Shown piece after piece: positions 5,878 to 15,115 of a stretch of 40,131 nt of DNA. A program made the position numbers and the translations under genes. Numbering within the stretch: position 1 is the first letter of the stretch; every line of letters starts with the position of its first letter. This DNA comes from Actinomycetota bacterium (GTDB lineage: Bacteria > Actinomycetota > Actinomycetes > Actinomycetales > Dermatophilaceae). Under the pieces are notes generated by a model. That model was not told where the DNA came from and did not search any database. It was given only the letters and a program-made list of their open reading frames with translations. The DNA lies in assembly GCA_020161845.1 (NCBI GenBank), contig JAIUNK010000037.1:1-40131 (forward strand), in the 5' to 3' direction.

Positions 5878-7896
5878 ATGACTCGGGGCGCACGGGCCAA
5901 TGGCACAGGCCTGCAGGGCGGGCGGCGTGCCCGGTTCGGCTCCCGTCCTCGCGACCTCACCCGCCGACCCACGCTGAGTGCCGCCCTGATCCGCCGTACC
6001 CAGGTGCTGCTCGCCTTTGCCATGCAGGTCGTCGGTCTGATCGCGACGTTCCTGGCGCTGCTCACCACGCCCGGCGCGACCGACGCGTTCCGGCTGGTGG
6101 CGGTGTCCTGCCTGGCGGTGAGCGTCGTGATCGCGGTGACTCCGCTGGTGTCCGGCCGCAGCCCAGCCCTCGGCGTGACGGCGTTCAGTGCGGTCTCCGT
6201 GGTCGTTCTCGCGCTGATGCCGGTGCTGGGCCGGGCCGGGCTGGGCGGGCCGGGCTACCCCGTACTGCTGCACGCCGTCTCCCTCGGGGTCGTCACGCTC
6301 CTGATGCGGCTGACGCCCCGGTGGGGCATCCCGGCCGCCCTGGTCTACGGGGTGTGGATCGCGCTGGTGCGCGCGCCGGTCACCGGGCCGCTGCAGGCCT
6401 GCTTCGAGGGCGGCATCTTCGCCAACATGGGCGTGCTGGTGGGCTGGACCTTCGCGATCGCCGCCCGCGCGGCGGCCGAGGTCGAGCAGGGGGCAACGCT
6501 GGCCAGGGCCGCCGGTGAGGCGGCGCTGCGGACCGAACGGCGCGCCTTCGAACGCGACAGTTCCACCCGATTGCTGCAGGACAAGATCCTGACGGCCCTG
6601 CACCAGGTGGGCTCGGCGAATCGATCGGTGATCCCCGAGGACGCCCGGGCCCCGGCGGCCGAGGCGCTGGCCGTGCTCGTCGGCCGCCGCCGCGACAAGG
6701 AAGCGATGCCCACCGCGGCCGCGATCAGCGCCGCGGCCGCCCGGATGGGCGTCGGGATCCATCTCGACATCGTGGGTGAAGTCACCGACTACCGAGTCCG
6801 TGCTGCGCTGGTCGAGGCGACCGTCACGGTCCTCACCGAGGTTGCCGGCCGCCGCGGGCGCCACCGGGTGCACGTGCAGGGCCGGCTGTCGGGGACCTTT
6901 GCCGAGGTCGTGCTCACCGCGGCGGACACCGCGACCACGCCGCGCGACCCGGGCGGGCAGCTCCTCGCCCGCGGCAGTGTGCAGGCGATGGATCGGGTCG
7001 GGGGTCAGGTGCTGGTCGAGACCCGCGACGACGGCGTCACGACCCGACTGCGGTGGGAGGGGGCCGGGGCCCCGACGGCGGCGCAATGGTCGGGCGCGGC
7101 CTTCGCGCCGCTGGTGGCCTGCGGGGTCGTGGCGATCCTGCTGCACGAGTTCATCGGGCTGCTCTACCTCGACGTGGTGCGCAGCGTGCCGGTGGTCCTC
7201 GTCGGCATGGTCCTCATCCCGGTGCTGACGGTGGGGCTGCTGCTGATCCCGCTGCGCGCGCGCACGGCGTACGGCGCGACCCTGCTCGCCCTGCTGGCCA
7301 TCCCACCGGTCCTCACCCTCAACCTGCAGTTGCCCTGGCAGGACGACTGGCGGTTCTGGTTTGCGAACATCACCCTCGACTGTGGGGTCGCCATCCTGTC
7401 CTTCCGGGTGCGGCCGTGGCTGGGGGTGGCGGTGACGTTCATCTCCGCCGCGCTCTTCGCCGTGATCCAGGTCGTGCGGGGCGACCTGCTGGTCGTGCTG
7501 GTGGCCACGGCGTACGTCGGGCCGATGGCCTGCGCGCTCGGCGGCGGCGCCGTACGGATCCTGATGGACACCACCCGCGACCAGGTGACCAGGTCGGAGC
7601 AGGATCGCCGCAGCGCGGCCCTGGCGACCATCGAGGCCGAGGAGCGGGTCCGCGAGGCCGACCGCCGGATCGCGGCCACCGGAACCGACGTCCTGCCGGT
7701 GCTCGCGGCGATCAGCAGCGGCGGCACCATCCCGGACGACGACTTCCGGCAGACCTGCCGCGACCTCGAAGCCCGCCTCGGCACCGCGCTCGACGCCCCC
7801 CTGCCGGCGTGGTCCGAACCGGGTGCCCTGGGCGCCGAGGCGAGCGTGGTCGGCCGCACGTCGCCGGGCGCCATCTCTCGCGTCCCGCGCAGATAG
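5878..7896 (+). CDS. Large membrane protein resembling a degenerate sensor histidine kinase
   Basis: A 672-residue protein with two similar halves. Residues of about 40-200 contain some six hydrophobic segments, followed by a cytoplasmic helical and ATPase-like part (about 205-395). Residues of about 400-570 contain a second block of about six segments, then a charged helix. The first cytoplasmic part has the layout of a HisKA_3 dimerisation helix (FERDSSTRLLQDKILTALHQ), but Gln replaces the phospho-acceptor His. The following ATP-binding region lacks a visible Asn box. The second helix (SEQDRRSAALATIEAEERVR, then DVLPVLAAISSG) resembles the same family but ends without an ATPase domain. I infer a non-catalytic sensor or scaffold. 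No response-regulator gene is adjacent. The 102-base gap to jetA leaves a link to Wadjet open. Confidence 0.6.
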   Translation: MTRGARANGTGLQGGRRARFGSRPRDLTRRPTLSAALIRRTQVLLAFAMQVVGLIATFLALLTTPGATDAFRLVAVSCLAVSVVIAVTPLVSGRSPALGVTAFSAVSVVVLALMPVLGRAGLGGPGYPVLLHAVSLGVVTLLMRLTPRWGIPAALVYGVWIALVRAPVTGPLQACFEGGIFANMGVLVGWTFAIAARAAAEVEQGATLARAAGEAALRTERRAFERDSSTRLLQDKILTALHQVGSANRSVIPEDARAPAAEALAVLVGRRRDKEAMPTAAAISAAAARMGVGIHLDIVGEVTDYRVRAALVEATVTVLTEVAGRRGRHRVHVQGRLSGTFAEVVLTAADTATTPRDPGGQLLARGSVQAMDRVGGQVLVETRDDGVTTRLRWEGAGAPTAAQWSGAAFAPLVACGVVAILLHEFIGLLYLDVVRSVPVVLVGMVLIPVLTVGLLLIPLRARTAYGATLLALLAIPPVLTLNLQLPWQDDWRFWFANITLDCGVAILSFRVRPWLGVAVTFISAALFAVIQVVRGDLLVVLVATAYVGPMACALGGGAVRILMDTTRDQVTRSEQDRRSAALATIEAEERVREADRRIAATGTDVLPVLAAISSGGTIPDDDFRQTCRDLEARLGTALDAPLPAWSEPGALGAEASVVGRTSPGAISRVPRR

Positions 7897-7960
7897 CCTC
7901 CATCGCGACGGCCGGCAGGGAGGCGGGTGGGCAGCGTCGATGCTCTCCCTCCGGGCGGCA

Positions 7961-7990
7961 GCGACCGTTCTCGGTCGCCGCAACTACCCT
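7961..7990 (+). promoter_or_regulatory. Candidate leaderless promoter with inverted repeat before jetA
   Basis: A perfect inverted repeat GCGACCG-TTCT-CGGTCGC spans 7961-7978. A -10-like TACCCT at 7985-7990 ends eight bases before the jetA ATG at 7999, and there is no Shine-Dalgarno sequence in between. This is the layout of leaderless actinobacterial promoters. The inverted repeat covers the -35 area and could bind a repressor. Both roles are inferred. Confidence 0.4.
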
Positions 7991-7998
7991 GCTGTCTC

Positions 7999-9489
7999 AT
8001 GGACTTCGAGCGGCTCGTGGCGCTCCGCCAGCACTCGGCGGCCTGGCGCCTGATGCGGGCCGACACGGCCCCGATGGTGCTGGCCATCCTCGGTCGGGTC
8101 TTCGTCGTCGACAACCGCCGGACGGTCGGCGAGAGCGAGCTGGTAGCCCTGGTCGCGGATCTGCTCGAAGCCGTCAACGACGCCGCGGGTGGGGAGCACG
8201 CGGCGTACCCGCGCACCGCGAAGGAGTACGTCGACACCTGGGCCGACCCTCAGGCCGGGTTGCTGCGCAAGTTCTATCCGGACGGGCAGGACGAGGCCGC
8301 CTACGATGCCACCAGCGAGCTGGAACGGGCCTACCGGTGGGCCTCGGAGTTGGAAAAGCGGGCCTTCGTCGGCACGGAGTCGCGCCTGCACACCGTGGTC
8401 GACCTGCTGCGCCAGATCGTGCACGGCGCCGCCGTCGACCCGCAGGCCCGGCTGGACCAACTGCGACAGCGACGCGCCGACCTGGACCGGGACATCGCCC
8501 GCGCCGAGGCGGGCGACAACCCGCCCCTGGAGCCCACGGCGTTGCTCGACCGGTTGCAGCATGTCGACCGCACCGCCCGGGAATTGCTCAGCGACTTCCG
8601 TGAGGTCGAGGACAACTTCCGGGCGCTCGATCGAGGGGCCCGGGAACTCATCGCCGGGTGGAGCGGCGGGAAGGGTGAGTTGCTGGATCTCCTCGTCGGA
8701 GACCGCCACGCGATCGCGGCGTCCGACCAGGGCCGAAGTTTTCAGGCATTCCACGACTTCTTGCTCAGCCGGCGCCGCCAGGACGAACTCGCCGAGTTGC
8801 TCGAAGCTTTGCCCACGATCCCCGACCTGCCCGTGAACGCGCGGTTGCCGCACATCCACGAGGACTGGTTGGTGGCGGCCGAGCGCACCCAGCAGACGGT
8901 CCGCCAACTGTCCGAGCAACTCCGCCGGTTTCTCGACGACAAGGTGTGGCTCGAGAACCGTCGGGTGATGGATCTGGTGCGCTCCATCGAACGCACCGCA
9001 CTCGCGGTGCGCGCCCCCGCTGCGGGCGCTTCACCAGGCTTCATGGAACTCGACGCTGCCGCCCCTCGGCCGGCCCTACCCATGGAGCGCCCTCTTTATC
9101 GTCCGCCACCCACCGACGCCCTCAGTGCCCCCGGCCCCGATCCGAGCACGCCCGAGGATGTCGACCCGACCAGCCTGTTCCACCAGACCTTCGTCGACCT
9201 GCCGAGGATCACGGCGACGCTGCGCGATGCCCTACGGCGCCGCGCCCAGGTCGACCTCGCCAGTCATCTGCGCGAGCACCCCCCGGCGCTCGGGCTGGCC
9301 GAGATCGTGGCCCATCTCGCGCTCGCCGAGGACGACATCGACGTCGTCGTCGACGAGGCCCACCCCGTGACCATTCCCTACACGGCCCACGACGGCAGAG
9401 CTCGTCAGCTCACCCTCGCGCAGGTGACCTTCGTTCGGGCCCCCGCCGCGCACCGTGCCGACCGAAGGGGCTCCGATGACCTCTCGTGA
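7999..9489 (+). CDS. jetA: Wadjet subunit JetA (DUF3375)
   Basis: A 496-residue DUF3375 protein, the kleisin-like (MukF/MksF-related) subunit of Wadjet type I. Family features include the N-terminal DFERLVALRQHSAAWRLMRA, a winged-helix region, a helical middle with LDQLRQRRADLDRDIARAEA, and RGARELIAGWSGGKGELLD. The C-terminal winged helix includes PLGLAEIVAHLALAEDD-like sequence (here PALGLAEIVAHLALAEDD). In studied Wadjet systems JetA joins JetC and JetB into an SMC-like motor that extrudes DNA loops on plasmids. The ATG at 7999 starts exactly at the conserved N-terminus; the longer upstream frame has no homology-like sequence. It overlaps jetB by 14 bases. Confidence 0.95.
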   Translation: MDFERLVALRQHSAAWRLMRADTAPMVLAILGRVFVVDNRRTVGESELVALVADLLEAVNDAAGGEHAAYPRTAKEYVDTWADPQAGLLRKFYPDGQDEAAYDATSELERAYRWASELEKRAFVGTESRLHTVVDLLRQIVHGAAVDPQARLDQLRQRRADLDRDIARAEAGDNPPLEPTALLDRLQHVDRTARELLSDFREVEDNFRALDRGARELIAGWSGGKGELLDLLVGDRHAIAASDQGRSFQAFHDFLLSRRRQDELAELLEALPTIPDLPVNARLPHIHEDWLVAAERTQQTVRQLSEQLRRFLDDKVWLENRRVMDLVRSIERTALAVRAPAAGASPGFMELDAAAPRPALPMERPLYRPPPTDALSAPGPDPSTPEDVDPTSLFHQTFVDLPRITATLRDALRRRAQVDLASHLREHPPALGLAEIVAHLALAEDDIDVVVDEAHPVTIPYTAHDGRARQLTLAQVTFVRAPAAHRADRRGSDDLS

Positions 9490-10093
9490 CGCGGAGTCGC
9501 CGAACCTCTCGATCGCGGCGATCGCGCTGATGAAGGGCGTTGTCTACCGCGACACCCACGAGCAGGCCTGGCAGCACGTCCACCGATTGCGTCCCCAGCT
9601 GATCGACCACATGGCGGTGCTTGGCCTGGACGTCATCGTCGACGAGGCCGAGGGCTGGGCCTACCTGCGGGCCCGGCCCGACGACCCCGAGCAGCCCCTG
9701 CCGAGACTCATCCCCCGGCACAAACTGTCCCTGCCGCAAAGCCTCCTCCTCGCCCTCCTGCGCAAGGCGCTCCTGGAGTTCGATGCCACCGACGGAGTCG
9801 GTCGGTTGGTCCTGAGCAGGGAGCGGATCGTCGCCGACCTGCGCACCTTCCTGGCCGACAGCCCCAACGAGGCGCGCCTGGTGGATCAGGTCGACGCCAC
9901 CATCGGCAAGGTCGTCGACCTGGGATACCTGCGGCCGGTCAAGGGCTCCAGTGGGGCGAACGCCGAGTTCGAGGTGCGTCGAATCATCAAGGCCTTCATC
10001 GACGGCCAGTGGTTGCACGAGTTCGACGCCCGCTTGCAGGAGTATGCCGTCAGTCTCGGCGTGATCCAGGACCAGAGCGGAGCACCATCATGA
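9476..10093 (+). CDS. jetB: Wadjet subunit JetB (DUF4194)
   Basis: A 205-residue DUF4194 protein, the KITE/MukE-like subunit of the Wadjet complex. Recognisable stretches are IALMKGVVYRDTHEQAWQHV near the start, GWAYLRARP, RLIPRHKLSLPQSLLLALLR, and FEVRRIIKAFIDGQWLHEFD near the end. This is the normal order and length. It bridges the kleisin JetA on the JetC motor. The ATG at 9476 follows a GAAGGGG ribosome-binding stretch inside jetA; the GTG at 9455 would add seven residues. The stop overlaps the jetC start by four bases (ATGA), so the subunits are made in a coupled way. Confidence 0.95.
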   Translation: MTSRDAESPNLSIAAIALMKGVVYRDTHEQAWQHVHRLRPQLIDHMAVLGLDVIVDEAEGWAYLRARPDDPEQPLPRLIPRHKLSLPQSLLLALLRKALLEFDATDGVGRLVLSRERIVADLRTFLADSPNEARLVDQVDATIGKVVDLGYLRPVKGSSGANAEFEVRRIIKAFIDGQWLHEFDARLQEYAVSLGVIQDQSGAPS

Positions 10094-13000
10094 CCGTTGA
10101 CCAAGGGGGTCTCTTCTCGGCGATCGAGCTCGACCTCGCCGACGACGCCCGCCCCGGCTACCGCCTCGACCGACTGGAGGTCTACAACTGGGGCACCTTC
10201 GACGGCCGGGTCTACCGGCTCCAGCTGGGCGGCGAAACGACCCTGCTCACCGGCGATATCGGTTCCGGCAAGTCGACCCTCGTCGATGCCATGACGACGC
10301 TGCTCCTGCCCGCTCAACGGATCAACTACAACAAGGCGGCGGGGGCCGACACCCGCGAGCGATCCCTCCGCTCGTACGTGCTCGGCCATTACAAGGCGGA
10401 GCAGAACGAGACGACCGGCAACCGGCGCTCGGTGGGCCTGCGCGATCACCGGCACTACTCGGTGCTGCTGGCCGTCTTCCGCAACCAGGGGCCCGGCGCC
10501 GCCGAGAGTGTCGTCACGCTGGCCCAGGTGTTTTGGAGCCGGGACGGCGGTGGCGGCCAGCCGCAACGGTTCTACCTGACCAGTGATCGGGAGCTGTCGA
10601 TCGAGCCCGACTTCACCGATTTCGGTCACGACCTCGGCGCCCTGCGGCGACGCTTGCGGCACGGGGGCGCGCAGCTCTCGGATGCCTTCCCGGACTACGG
10701 CGCGAGGCTGCGGCGCCTGCTCGGCATCCATTCGGACCAGGCTCTGGAGCTGCTGCACCAGACCATCTCCATGAAGTCGGTGGGCAATCTCACCGAGTTC
10801 GTGCGCCAGCACATGCTCGAGGCCGCCGATGTCGGGGTTCGCATCGACACCTTGTTGCGGCACTTCGACGACCTCACCGAGGCGCACGAGGCGGTGCGGG
10901 TCGCCCGCGACCAGATCGCCGCGCTCGATCCCCTGGTCGCGCACTGCGACCGGCATGACCAGTTCGGGGTCGAAATCGCCGCCGACCAGCTCGCGCGGGA
11001 GGCGCTGCCCGGGTGGGTGGCCGGGCATCGGGTGCGGCTGCTGGACGCCGCGGCGGCCAAGCAGCGCGCCACCCTCGATGCGGTGCGCGACGAGCGCGAC
11101 CGCGCCCGGGAACGGATCGTCCAGCTGACGGATGCTCAGCGCCGGCTGGAACGGGAGCGCGACGGTGCCGGCGGCGACCGACTCGCCGAGTTGGAGCGGA
11201 CGATCACCCGGACGGAGCAGGAGCGGGACGAGCGCCGCAAGCGCGCCGACGCGCTCGCCGAGAGCCTGGCGGCGGCGGGGCTGCCGGCCATCGCGGACGC
11301 GGCCTCGTTCGCGAGCGTCCGGGCCCAGGCCCGGGAGCTGGTGGGCGAGCTGGACGGTGAGCAATCGAGACTCGACAACGAGCGCACCGAGCTGCTGGTG
11401 GAGCAGCACCACCTGCGCTCCGAGGGCGAGGAGATCGGGCGCGAGATCCGCTCCCTGGAGCGTCGCCAAAGCAGCATCGACACCCGGAGCCTGCGCATCC
11501 GGGAGGCCGTGGCCGCGGGCATCCAGGTGCCGGAGTCTGCCCTCCCCTTCGTCGGGGAGCTGGTGCAGGTCGGTGCCGAGCACCAGGACTGGCGGGGGGC
11601 TGCCGAACGCGTGCTCCGGGGGTTCGCCCTGTCGATCCTGGTGCCGGCCGAGCACTACGAGGCGGCCACCACCTGGATCGACGCACACCACCTCGGCGGC
11701 CGGATCGTCTACTACCGGGTCCCCGCCCGGTTCGTCCGTGAGGACGCGCCGCTAGCCAGCACACGGGTGCTCGCAGATCTCCTCGACGTCCGAGAAGGCC
11801 CACATCAGGACTGGCTGCTCAGCGAGCTGCGCACCCGCCGGGCCAATCACACCTGCGTCGAATCGGTCACGGAGTTCCGACGACATCGCGACCGGGCCGT
11901 CACCCGAGCCGGACAGATCAAGGACCGCAGCCGGCACGAGAAGGATGATCGATTCTCGATCGACGATCGCACCCGCTGGGTGCTCGGCTGGTCCAACGCC
12001 GACAAGATCGACGCCCTGATGGCCCGCGGGGCCGCCTGCCAGTCCCGCCAGAACGACGTCCTCGTGCGGCTGCGCGAGGTGACCGACCCGCTCGCCGCGC
12101 TGGAGAGCCGCCGGCTCGCCCTGGCCCGCGTCGAGGTCTACTCGAGCTTCGCCGACGTCGACTGGCGGTCGTCTGCCGCGACCATCACCGCGCTGGCCGG
12201 TGAGAAGGCCGCGATCGAGCGCGGCAACGAGCAGCTGGCCCAGCTCACGACCCAACTGGAAGCCGCCAGCCTCGAGCTGACCGCTGAGCAGCGCCGCGAG
12301 GGTGTCCTCACGGAGCGGATCGGAGCCCTGAACAGCGCCGTCGACATGCTGGCCGAGCGGCGCGAGCGGGCCGTCCGGGCCCGGGACGTGAGCCTGCCGG
12401 ACGCCCAGCGCGTTCAGCCGGCGTACGAGCTTCTCACCGCGACCCTGCCCGAACCGCTCGACGAGCCTGGCTGCGACGATCTGGAGCGGCGGCACCGCGA
12501 TCTGCTGACCGCCCGCATCGACAAGGGCCGGGAAGCCCAGGCGAGCGCGGCCAACCGTGCGGTGGCGGCGATGGCCCAGGTGCGCCAGACCTGGCCGGTC
12601 CTCACCAGCGACCTCGACGCGGCGATCGAGGCGGCCGACGAATACCGGGCGCTGCGCGACCGAGTGGCCGGAGACGACCTGCCTCGGTTCGAGGCGGAGT
12701 TCAAGGAGCAACTCAATACGAACGCGATCCGGGAAATCGCCTCGTTCGACAGCTGGTTGCGGCAGTCCGCGCGGGAGATCCAGAGCCGGATCGCCACGAT
12801 CAACGAATCCCTGGCGGCTATCGAATACAACCCCGGTCGCTCGATCACGTTGCTGCACCAACCCACCCCCCACCAGGAGGTCAAGGACTTCCGCGCCGAC
12901 CTGCGGGCCTGCACGGACGACGCCCTCGTCGGTGACGACCTGTATTCGGAGGAGCGGTTCCTGCAGGTCACTCGCATCCTGGAGAGATTCCGTGGGCGGA

Positions 13001-13500
13001 CCGGCCAGAGCGAGCAGGACAGGCGGTGGACCGCGTTGGTGACCGATGTGCGGAATTGGTTCGTGTTCGCCGCCTCCGAGCGCGACCGTGAGACCGGGCG
13101 CGAGTGGGAGCACTACGCGGACAGCGACGGCAAGTCCGGCGGCCAGAAGGAGAAGCTGGCCTACACGATCCTGGCCGCGTCGCTGGCCTACCAGTTCCGG
13201 CTGCAGTGGGGCGTGCGGCACTCGCGGGACTTCCGGTTCGCGCTCATCGACGAGGCTTTCGGCCGGGGCTCCGACGCCTCGACCCGCTATGCCCTGGACC
13301 TGTTCCGGCGGCTCGGGCTGCAACTGCTCGTCGTGACCCCGCTGCAGAAAGTCCACGTCATCGAGCCGTTCGTGCGGGCCGTCGGCTACGTCGAGAACCG
13401 GAGCGGCGACCGGTCCCACCTTCGGACCCTGACCATCGAGGACTACCACGCCGAACGCGAGGCCTACCTCGCGGCAAAGGTGCCGGGTCACCATGCCTGA
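10090..13500 (+). CDS. jetC: Wadjet SMC-like ATPase JetC
   Basis: A 1,136-residue SMC/MukB-like ATPase, the motor of Wadjet type I. The N-terminal head has RLEVYNWGTFDGR and a Walker A GDIGSGKST near residue 56. Long coiled coil follows (about 290-480 and 640-900), with a hinge-like part between that includes ALPFVGELVQVGAE. The C-terminal head has the ABC signature DGKSGGQKEKLAY (about 1012) and Walker B FALIDEAFGRGSDA (about 1049). All ATPase motifs are intact, so the protein should be active. The complex is known to extrude plasmid DNA until it stalls on a small circle. Overlaps are four bases with jetB and eight bases with jetD. Confidence 0.96.
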   Translation: MTVDQGGLFSAIELDLADDARPGYRLDRLEVYNWGTFDGRVYRLQLGGETTLLTGDIGSGKSTLVDAMTTLLLPAQRINYNKAAGADTRERSLRSYVLGHYKAEQNETTGNRRSVGLRDHRHYSVLLAVFRNQGPGAAESVVTLAQVFWSRDGGGGQPQRFYLTSDRELSIEPDFTDFGHDLGALRRRLRHGGAQLSDAFPDYGARLRRLLGIHSDQALELLHQTISMKSVGNLTEFVRQHMLEAADVGVRIDTLLRHFDDLTEAHEAVRVARDQIAALDPLVAHCDRHDQFGVEIAADQLAREALPGWVAGHRVRLLDAAAAKQRATLDAVRDERDRARERIVQLTDAQRRLERERDGAGGDRLAELERTITRTEQERDERRKRADALAESLAAAGLPAIADAASFASVRAQARELVGELDGEQSRLDNERTELLVEQHHLRSEGEEIGREIRSLERRQSSIDTRSLRIREAVAAGIQVPESALPFVGELVQVGAEHQDWRGAAERVLRGFALSILVPAEHYEAATTWIDAHHLGGRIVYYRVPARFVREDAPLASTRVLADLLDVREGPHQDWLLSELRTRRANHTCVESVTEFRRHRDRAVTRAGQIKDRSRHEKDDRFSIDDRTRWVLGWSNADKIDALMARGAACQSRQNDVLVRLREVTDPLAALESRRLALARVEVYSSFADVDWRSSAATITALAGEKAAIERGNEQLAQLTTQLEAASLELTAEQRREGVLTERIGALNSAVDMLAERRERAVRARDVSLPDAQRVQPAYELLTATLPEPLDEPGCDDLERRHRDLLTARIDKGREAQASAANRAVAAMAQVRQTWPVLTSDLDAAIEAADEYRALRDRVAGDDLPRFEAEFKEQLNTNAIREIASFDSWLRQSAREIQSRIATINESLAAIEYNPGRSITLLHQPTPHQEVKDFRADLRACTDDALVGDDLYSEERFLQVTRILERFRGRTGQSEQDRRWTALVTDVRNWFVFAASERDRETGREWEHYADSDGKSGGQKEKLAYTILAASLAYQFRLQWGVRHSRDFRFALIDEAFGRGSDASTRYALDLFRRLGLQLLVVTPLQKVHVIEPFVRAVGYVENRSGDRSHLRTLTIEDYHAEREAYLAAKVPGHHA

Positions 13501-14719
13501 CTGGACCACCGTCGCGGACCTGAGGGCGGCGGTGCGCCGGCGATGGACCAACGGCTCGCTGCTCACGGCATACGCCACGGGCCAGCCCTTCCCGCCACTG
13601 TCGCTGCCGATCCGCGGTCCGCGCGCCAGCGACATCGGCGCCCGGCTCGACGAGGCCCGCCGCTGGCGGGACGCGCTCGTGCGCACCGGCGCCGGGGGCG
13701 CCGCCTATGGCCTGGTCGAGAAGCCTGTCGGCGGCCGGATCGGGGGACGCAACAGCCTGCCGGACCGGGCCGTCCTCGACGACTATGACCAGGCCTGGCG
13801 GCTGCTGGGCGTGCAGCGCGAGGTGGCCGCCTTCGACGAGGTGGTGCAGTCCGTTCGCGCCGAGGCTCCGGAACTCCTGGGGTGGATCGCCGCGCATCCG
13901 CTGCGAGCGTTGCGGGCCGGCGAATCGTGGCCGGCGCTGCTCGCGGCGTACCGGTGGCTGCGCTCACCGGCAGCCGCCGGCGCCTGGCTGCGGCAGATCT
14001 CAGCCCCAGGGGTCGACACGAAGTTTGTCGAGAAGCAGCACACCCTGCTCGCCGAGCTGCTGATCGCCGGCGGCGTGGACCCCTTGCCGGTCGACGGCTC
14101 ACCCGGCGGCGCCGGGACGTTCGCCCAGCGGTTCGGCCTGCGCGTGCCCGAACGCCTGGTGCACCTGCGGTTCGGCCCCGGATTCGCCGGTCTGCCGCCC
14201 GTGCTGACCGAGGCCAACCTGCGGCTGGTCGAGCTGGCGCAGCTGCGGGTCGAAACCGGCATCGTCGTGATCGTGGAGAACCTGCAGACCTTCCAGGCGT
14301 GGCCGGTCCCCGCGCAGGGCGTGGTGCTGTGGGGGGCCGGCTACCTCGCCCCGCGGCTGAGCCGCCTGCCGTGGGCCCGCGCCGCGCCGCGAGTGATCTA
14401 CTCCGGGGACCTCGACACCCACGGCTTCGCCATCCTGAGCGGGCTACGGGCCGGCATCCCGCAGGTCGAATCGCTGGCCATGGATGCGCAGACGCTGCTC
14501 GCGCACCGCGACCGGTGGGGCACCGAGCCGTCGCCGACCGCAGCCCGGCTGACCCAGCTGACGCCGGCCGAGGCGGAGCTCTACCGCGATCTCGTCGAGG
14601 ACACCTATGGATCGCGGGTCCGCCTGGAACAGGAACGACTCCACTGGCCGCACGTCGAGGGCTGCATCGAGGCGGCCGGCCTCGCGGAGCGGGGGCCGGG
14701 GCCGGATCCGGGGGCCTGA
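13493..14719 (+). CDS. jetD: Wadjet nuclease subunit JetD (DUF3322/DUF2220)
   Basis: A 408-residue protein with an N-terminal DUF3322 region (about 1-190) and a C-terminal DUF2220 Toprim-like domain related to topoisomerase VI and Spo11. The Toprim acids are visible: TGIVVIVENLQTF (Glu near 261) and VIYSGDLDTHGFAIL (Asp-x-Asp near 305). JetD cleaves both strands of the DNA loop captured by JetABC, which removes small plasmids. The domain order and length are normal and the acids are intact, so the whole jetABCD set looks functional. It is the last gene of the operon; the next gene lies on the other strand after 75 bases. Confidence 0.95.
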   Translation: MPDWTTVADLRAAVRRRWTNGSLLTAYATGQPFPPLSLPIRGPRASDIGARLDEARRWRDALVRTGAGGAAYGLVEKPVGGRIGGRNSLPDRAVLDDYDQAWRLLGVQREVAAFDEVVQSVRAEAPELLGWIAAHPLRALRAGESWPALLAAYRWLRSPAAAGAWLRQISAPGVDTKFVEKQHTLLAELLIAGGVDPLPVDGSPGGAGTFAQRFGLRVPERLVHLRFGPGFAGLPPVLTEANLRLVELAQLRVETGIVVIVENLQTFQAWPVPAQGVVLWGAGYLAPRLSRLPWARAAPRVIYSGDLDTHGFAILSGLRAGIPQVESLAMDAQTLLAHRDRWGTEPSPTAARLTQLTPAEAELYRDLVEDTYGSRVRLEQERLHWPHVEGCIEAAGLAERGPGPDPGA

Positions 14720-14794
14720 CGCCTGAGCGGGGGCCTGACGTGGGTGCCGGAGCCTCGCCCGAACCCGTCGTACGGGGCTCGCAAGCGCGCGCCC

Positions 14795-15111
14795 TCAGCT
14801 GGAGAAGAAGAGCCCGCCGAACCCGCGTTTGCGATAGGGCCGCCCCTGGTGCTGTCCCCAGCCCGGGCCGAAATTCCCGTACGCCGGTTGCTGCGGCGGC
14901 GCTTGGTACTGCGCCACCTGGGCCTCGAGTCGGGTGAGCGCCTCCAGCTCCCCCATGTCGAGGAACACCCCGCGGCACCCGTCGCACTGCTCCAGGTGGA
15001 TCCGTTGCGCTCGTAGGTGCGCATCGTGCCGCGGCACTTCGGGCAGGTCAGGGTGTTGGTCGCGCCGGCGACGGAATCGACGGGGGGCAGATAGGGCGGT
15101 GGCTGCGTCAT
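14795..15111 (-). pseudogene. Frameshifted TFIIB-type zinc-ribbon protein
   Basis: Two frames together give a 105-residue zf-TFIIB-like protein. The first frame has MTQPPPYLPPVDS, then TLTCPKCRGTMRTYERNG with the first Cys pair. The second frame has IHLEQCDGCRGVFLDMGELE with the second Cys pair, then a Gln/Pro/Tyr-rich tail ending GFGGLFFSS. One base is missing near 15,001: adding one base between Gly and Ile restores Arg-Asn-Gly-Ile-His-Leu and a length divisible by three. Either a real lesion or a sequencing error is possible. Family members are small cytoplasmic proteins of unknown role. The ATG at 15111 starts five bases beyond the kinase-like gene's stop codon at 15116-15118 on the same strand, so the two genes are close enough to be co-transcribed. 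Confidence 0.7.
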
Positions 15112-15115
15112 GACC

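Noticed and set aside
5806-7983. A 725-codon reverse frame opposite the kinase-like gene
   Set aside because: It is a GC-skew shadow: low-complexity Arg/Gln/His/Gly composition, no motif, and it covers a well-formed membrane protein on the plus strand.
9886-13686. Long reverse frames opposite jetC
   Set aside because: Shadow frames of a coiled-coil ATPase; no start signals or motifs.
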